This document shows, one piece after another, positions 4,566-5,748 of a stretch of DNA of 5,748 nucleotides. A model generated the notes under the pieces. The model was given only the letters and a program-made list of their open reading frames with translations. It searched no databases and was not told where the DNA came from. The translations under genes were made by a program, and so were the position numbers. Position 1 is the stretch's first letter, and the number at the start of each line of letters is the position of its first letter. The stretch comes from Solirubrobacterales bacterium (lineage in GTDB: Bacteria; Actinomycetota; Thermoleophilia; Solirubrobacterales; Solirubrobacteraceae), in assembly GCA_025963955.1 (NCBI GenBank), contig JAOPZU010000417.1, positions 1 to 5,748 of the forward strand. Reading direction: 5' to 3'.

Positions 4566-5748
4566 CTAGAAGGAGGCCGTGCGCTTCGGGCCCGGCTCCT
4601 TCGTGATGACCTTGCCCTTGTAGCGGACGGTCAGCGCGAGCGTCTGGCGCGAGGTGACCTTGGCCGAGGCGAGGTTTCCGCGGTACTCGAAGACGATCTT
4701 CCGGGTCGTCAGGTTGAGCGGGAGGATCAGCGTCACGAGGCCGCCGGTGCGCGAACGCACGCCGGTCTTGCGGATACGGACCTTCTTGCCCTTGATGACG
4801 TGGAAGACGTCGATCCGGCCACCGACGATCGGCTTGCCGCCGCAGCTGAGGAGCCTGCCGCGGGTGACCGTCCGGACGCCGTACTTCGAACTGGCGACCT
4901 TGAGCTTCCGGGGGCCGACGAAGTACATCTGGAGCTTGCCGCAGCCGCCGTTCTGGCCGTTGATCTGGATGTTCGTCGTCGGGCCGGTGCCCGAGCCCGA
5001 CGTGCCCGTTCCGGGGTTGGTGTTCACCGGCACGTAGATGATCGACGGAGTGGCCGGCGTCCCCGGCGTGGTGACCGTGGTCGTCGTGGTGGGCGTGTTG
5101 GGGCTCGTCGGCGTGGCCGGCGGCGTGGAGTCCGCGTCGCAGGTGCGACCGAGCCGGCTGACCTTCGCCTCGCCGAGGACGAGGGTCGCCTGCGGCGTGC
5201 CGGCGACGTTCAGCAGCTCGACCGTCGCCGCGCGCCGCACCAGGGCCTGGGAGTCGGCCGTCGCGTCGCCGACCGGGATCTCCCGGTTGAGCTGGATCTT
5301 CACGAGCATCGAGAGCGGGCTGCCGTTCACCACGGTCGAGACCTGGACGATCCCGTCCTGCACCGGCACATCCTGCCCGCCGATGTTCAGGCCGGCGACG
5401 AGGCTCGTCCCGACGAACTTCGGGACCCCGGCGGCGCACGAGCCGGTGACCGAGGAGAGCACGGCCTTGACCTTGATCGGGACGCCGCCGGCGACGAGGT
5501 TCACGTCGGCCGCGGCGACCGCCGCGGTCGCGGTCTGGGCCCGCGCCGGACCCGTGTCCGGGTTCAGGTCGGTGACGCCCTTGACCGCGTCGGCGGTGAG
5601 GCTGAACGGCAGGCCCCCCGGCAGGTTGATCTGCGGGAACGCCTGGGCGTCGTCGGCGCAGGCCGGGCGGTCCGCGCCGGTCAGCGCGTCGCCGTTCGCG
5701 GCGAACGGCTCGACGTGGTTCAGCGGTGCGGGCAAGGCCGAGTTGACG
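4566..5748 (-). CDS. Secreted/cell-surface protein with Pro/Thr linker, 5' part missing
   Basis: The frame stays open to the right window edge (at least 394 residues), so the true start and any signal peptide lie outside; a TTG at 5735 is available but reads like mid-protein. Residues are numbered from that TTG. Residues 1-200 form an Ala/Val-rich beta domain (ATAAVAAADVNLVAGGVPIK, then AVLSSVTGSC, then TVELLNVAGT), resembling the actinobacterial 'choice-of-anchor P' surface proteins; this is pattern recognition, not a proven match. A Pro/Thr linker with five threonines in a row spans about 203-231, followed by a Gly/Ser/Thr stretch to about 253. Residues 262-389 form a basic beta-rich domain (TRGRLLSCGGKPIVGGRIDV, RIRKTGVRSRTGGLVTLILP, KIVFEYRG) that looks like an Ig-like or CarboxypepD_reg-like sandwich. 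The five cysteines are C26, C100, C199, C265 and C298. There is no LPXTG motif or C-terminal membrane helix. The role is unknown; surface exposure is inferred from composition and architecture. Confidence 0.75.
   Translation of the reverse strand, partial: VNSALPAPLNHVEPFAANGDALTGADRPACADDAQAFPQINLPGGLPFSLTADAVKGVTDLNPDTGPARAQTATAAVAAADVNLVAGGVPIKVKAVLSSVTGSCAAGVPKFVGTSLVAGLNIGGQDVPVQDGIVQVSTVVNGSPLSMLVKIQLNREIPVGDATADSQALVRRAATVELLNVAGTPQATLVLGEAKVSRLGRTCDADSTPPATPTSPNTPTTTTTVTTPGTPATPSIIYVPVNTNPGTGTSGSGTGPTTNIQINGQNGGCGKLQMYFVGPRKLKVASSKYGVRTVTRGRLLSCGGKPIVGGRIDVFHVIKGKKVRIRKTGVRSRTGGLVTLILPLNLTTRKIVFEYRGNLASAKVTSRQTLALTVRYKGKVITKEPGPKRTASF

Noticed and set aside
5069..5095. GTGGT/GTCGT run that looks like a DNA tandem repeat
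   Set aside because: It is simply the Thr-rich coding stretch of the linker in the surface protein; the units are irregular and too few to call a repeat element.
4534..5439. 301-residue minus-strand open frame overlapping the surface-protein gene in another frame
   Set aside because: Extremely Arg/Pro/Asp-rich translation without strands or motifs. The overlapping frame has ordered beta domains and a natural Pro/Thr linker.

Overview
The window is very GC-rich DNA from what looks like a high-GC actinobacterium. Dense GC-ending codons, TANNNT -10 boxes placed directly before start codons, and a PPOX protein ending in the actinobacterial-style TWDHRKL tail all fit. The secreted protein at the right edge, with a Pro/Thr linker and a basic beta-rich C-terminal domain, reminds me of the Thermoleophilia/Solirubrobacterales group; that placement is inference only.

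Left half (1-3259, minus strand): a tightly packed, probably co-transcribed cluster read in the order rmlA, rmlD, rmlB, yaaA. RmlA (long form with a left-handed beta-helix tail) makes dTDP-glucose, RmlB dehydrates it to dTDP-4-keto-6-deoxyglucose, and RmlD carries out the final reduction to dTDP-L-rhamnose. The epimerase RmlC, needed between RmlB and RmlD, is not in the window. The junctions are a 2-nt gap (rmlA/rmlD), a 4-nt ATGA overlap (rmlD/rmlB) and a 4-nt TTGA overlap (rmlB/yaaA). yaaA is cut by the left window edge.

Middle (3260-4490): a 97-bp divergent intergenic region separates rmlA from a plus-strand atypical SDR/NAD(P)-binding protein. This region holds candidate -10 boxes for both directions and a perfect 8-bp inverted repeat over the -35 region of the SDR gene. 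The SDR gene converges, with a 9-bp gap, on a minus-strand PPOX/split-barrel flavin- or F420-type protein. A hairpin at the junction may terminate both.

Right (4491-5748, minus strand): a perfect 15-bp inverted repeat lies between the PPOX gene and the 3' end of a large cell-surface-type protein that runs off the right edge. The repeat looks like the terminator of the surface gene and also covers the likely -35 of the PPOX gene.

I found no RNA genes, insertion sequences, CRISPR arrays or phage signals. The gene content is mostly ordinary chromosomal housekeeping and envelope genes. The points of interest are the compact regulatory junctions and the uncharacterised surface protein, not a clear new system.
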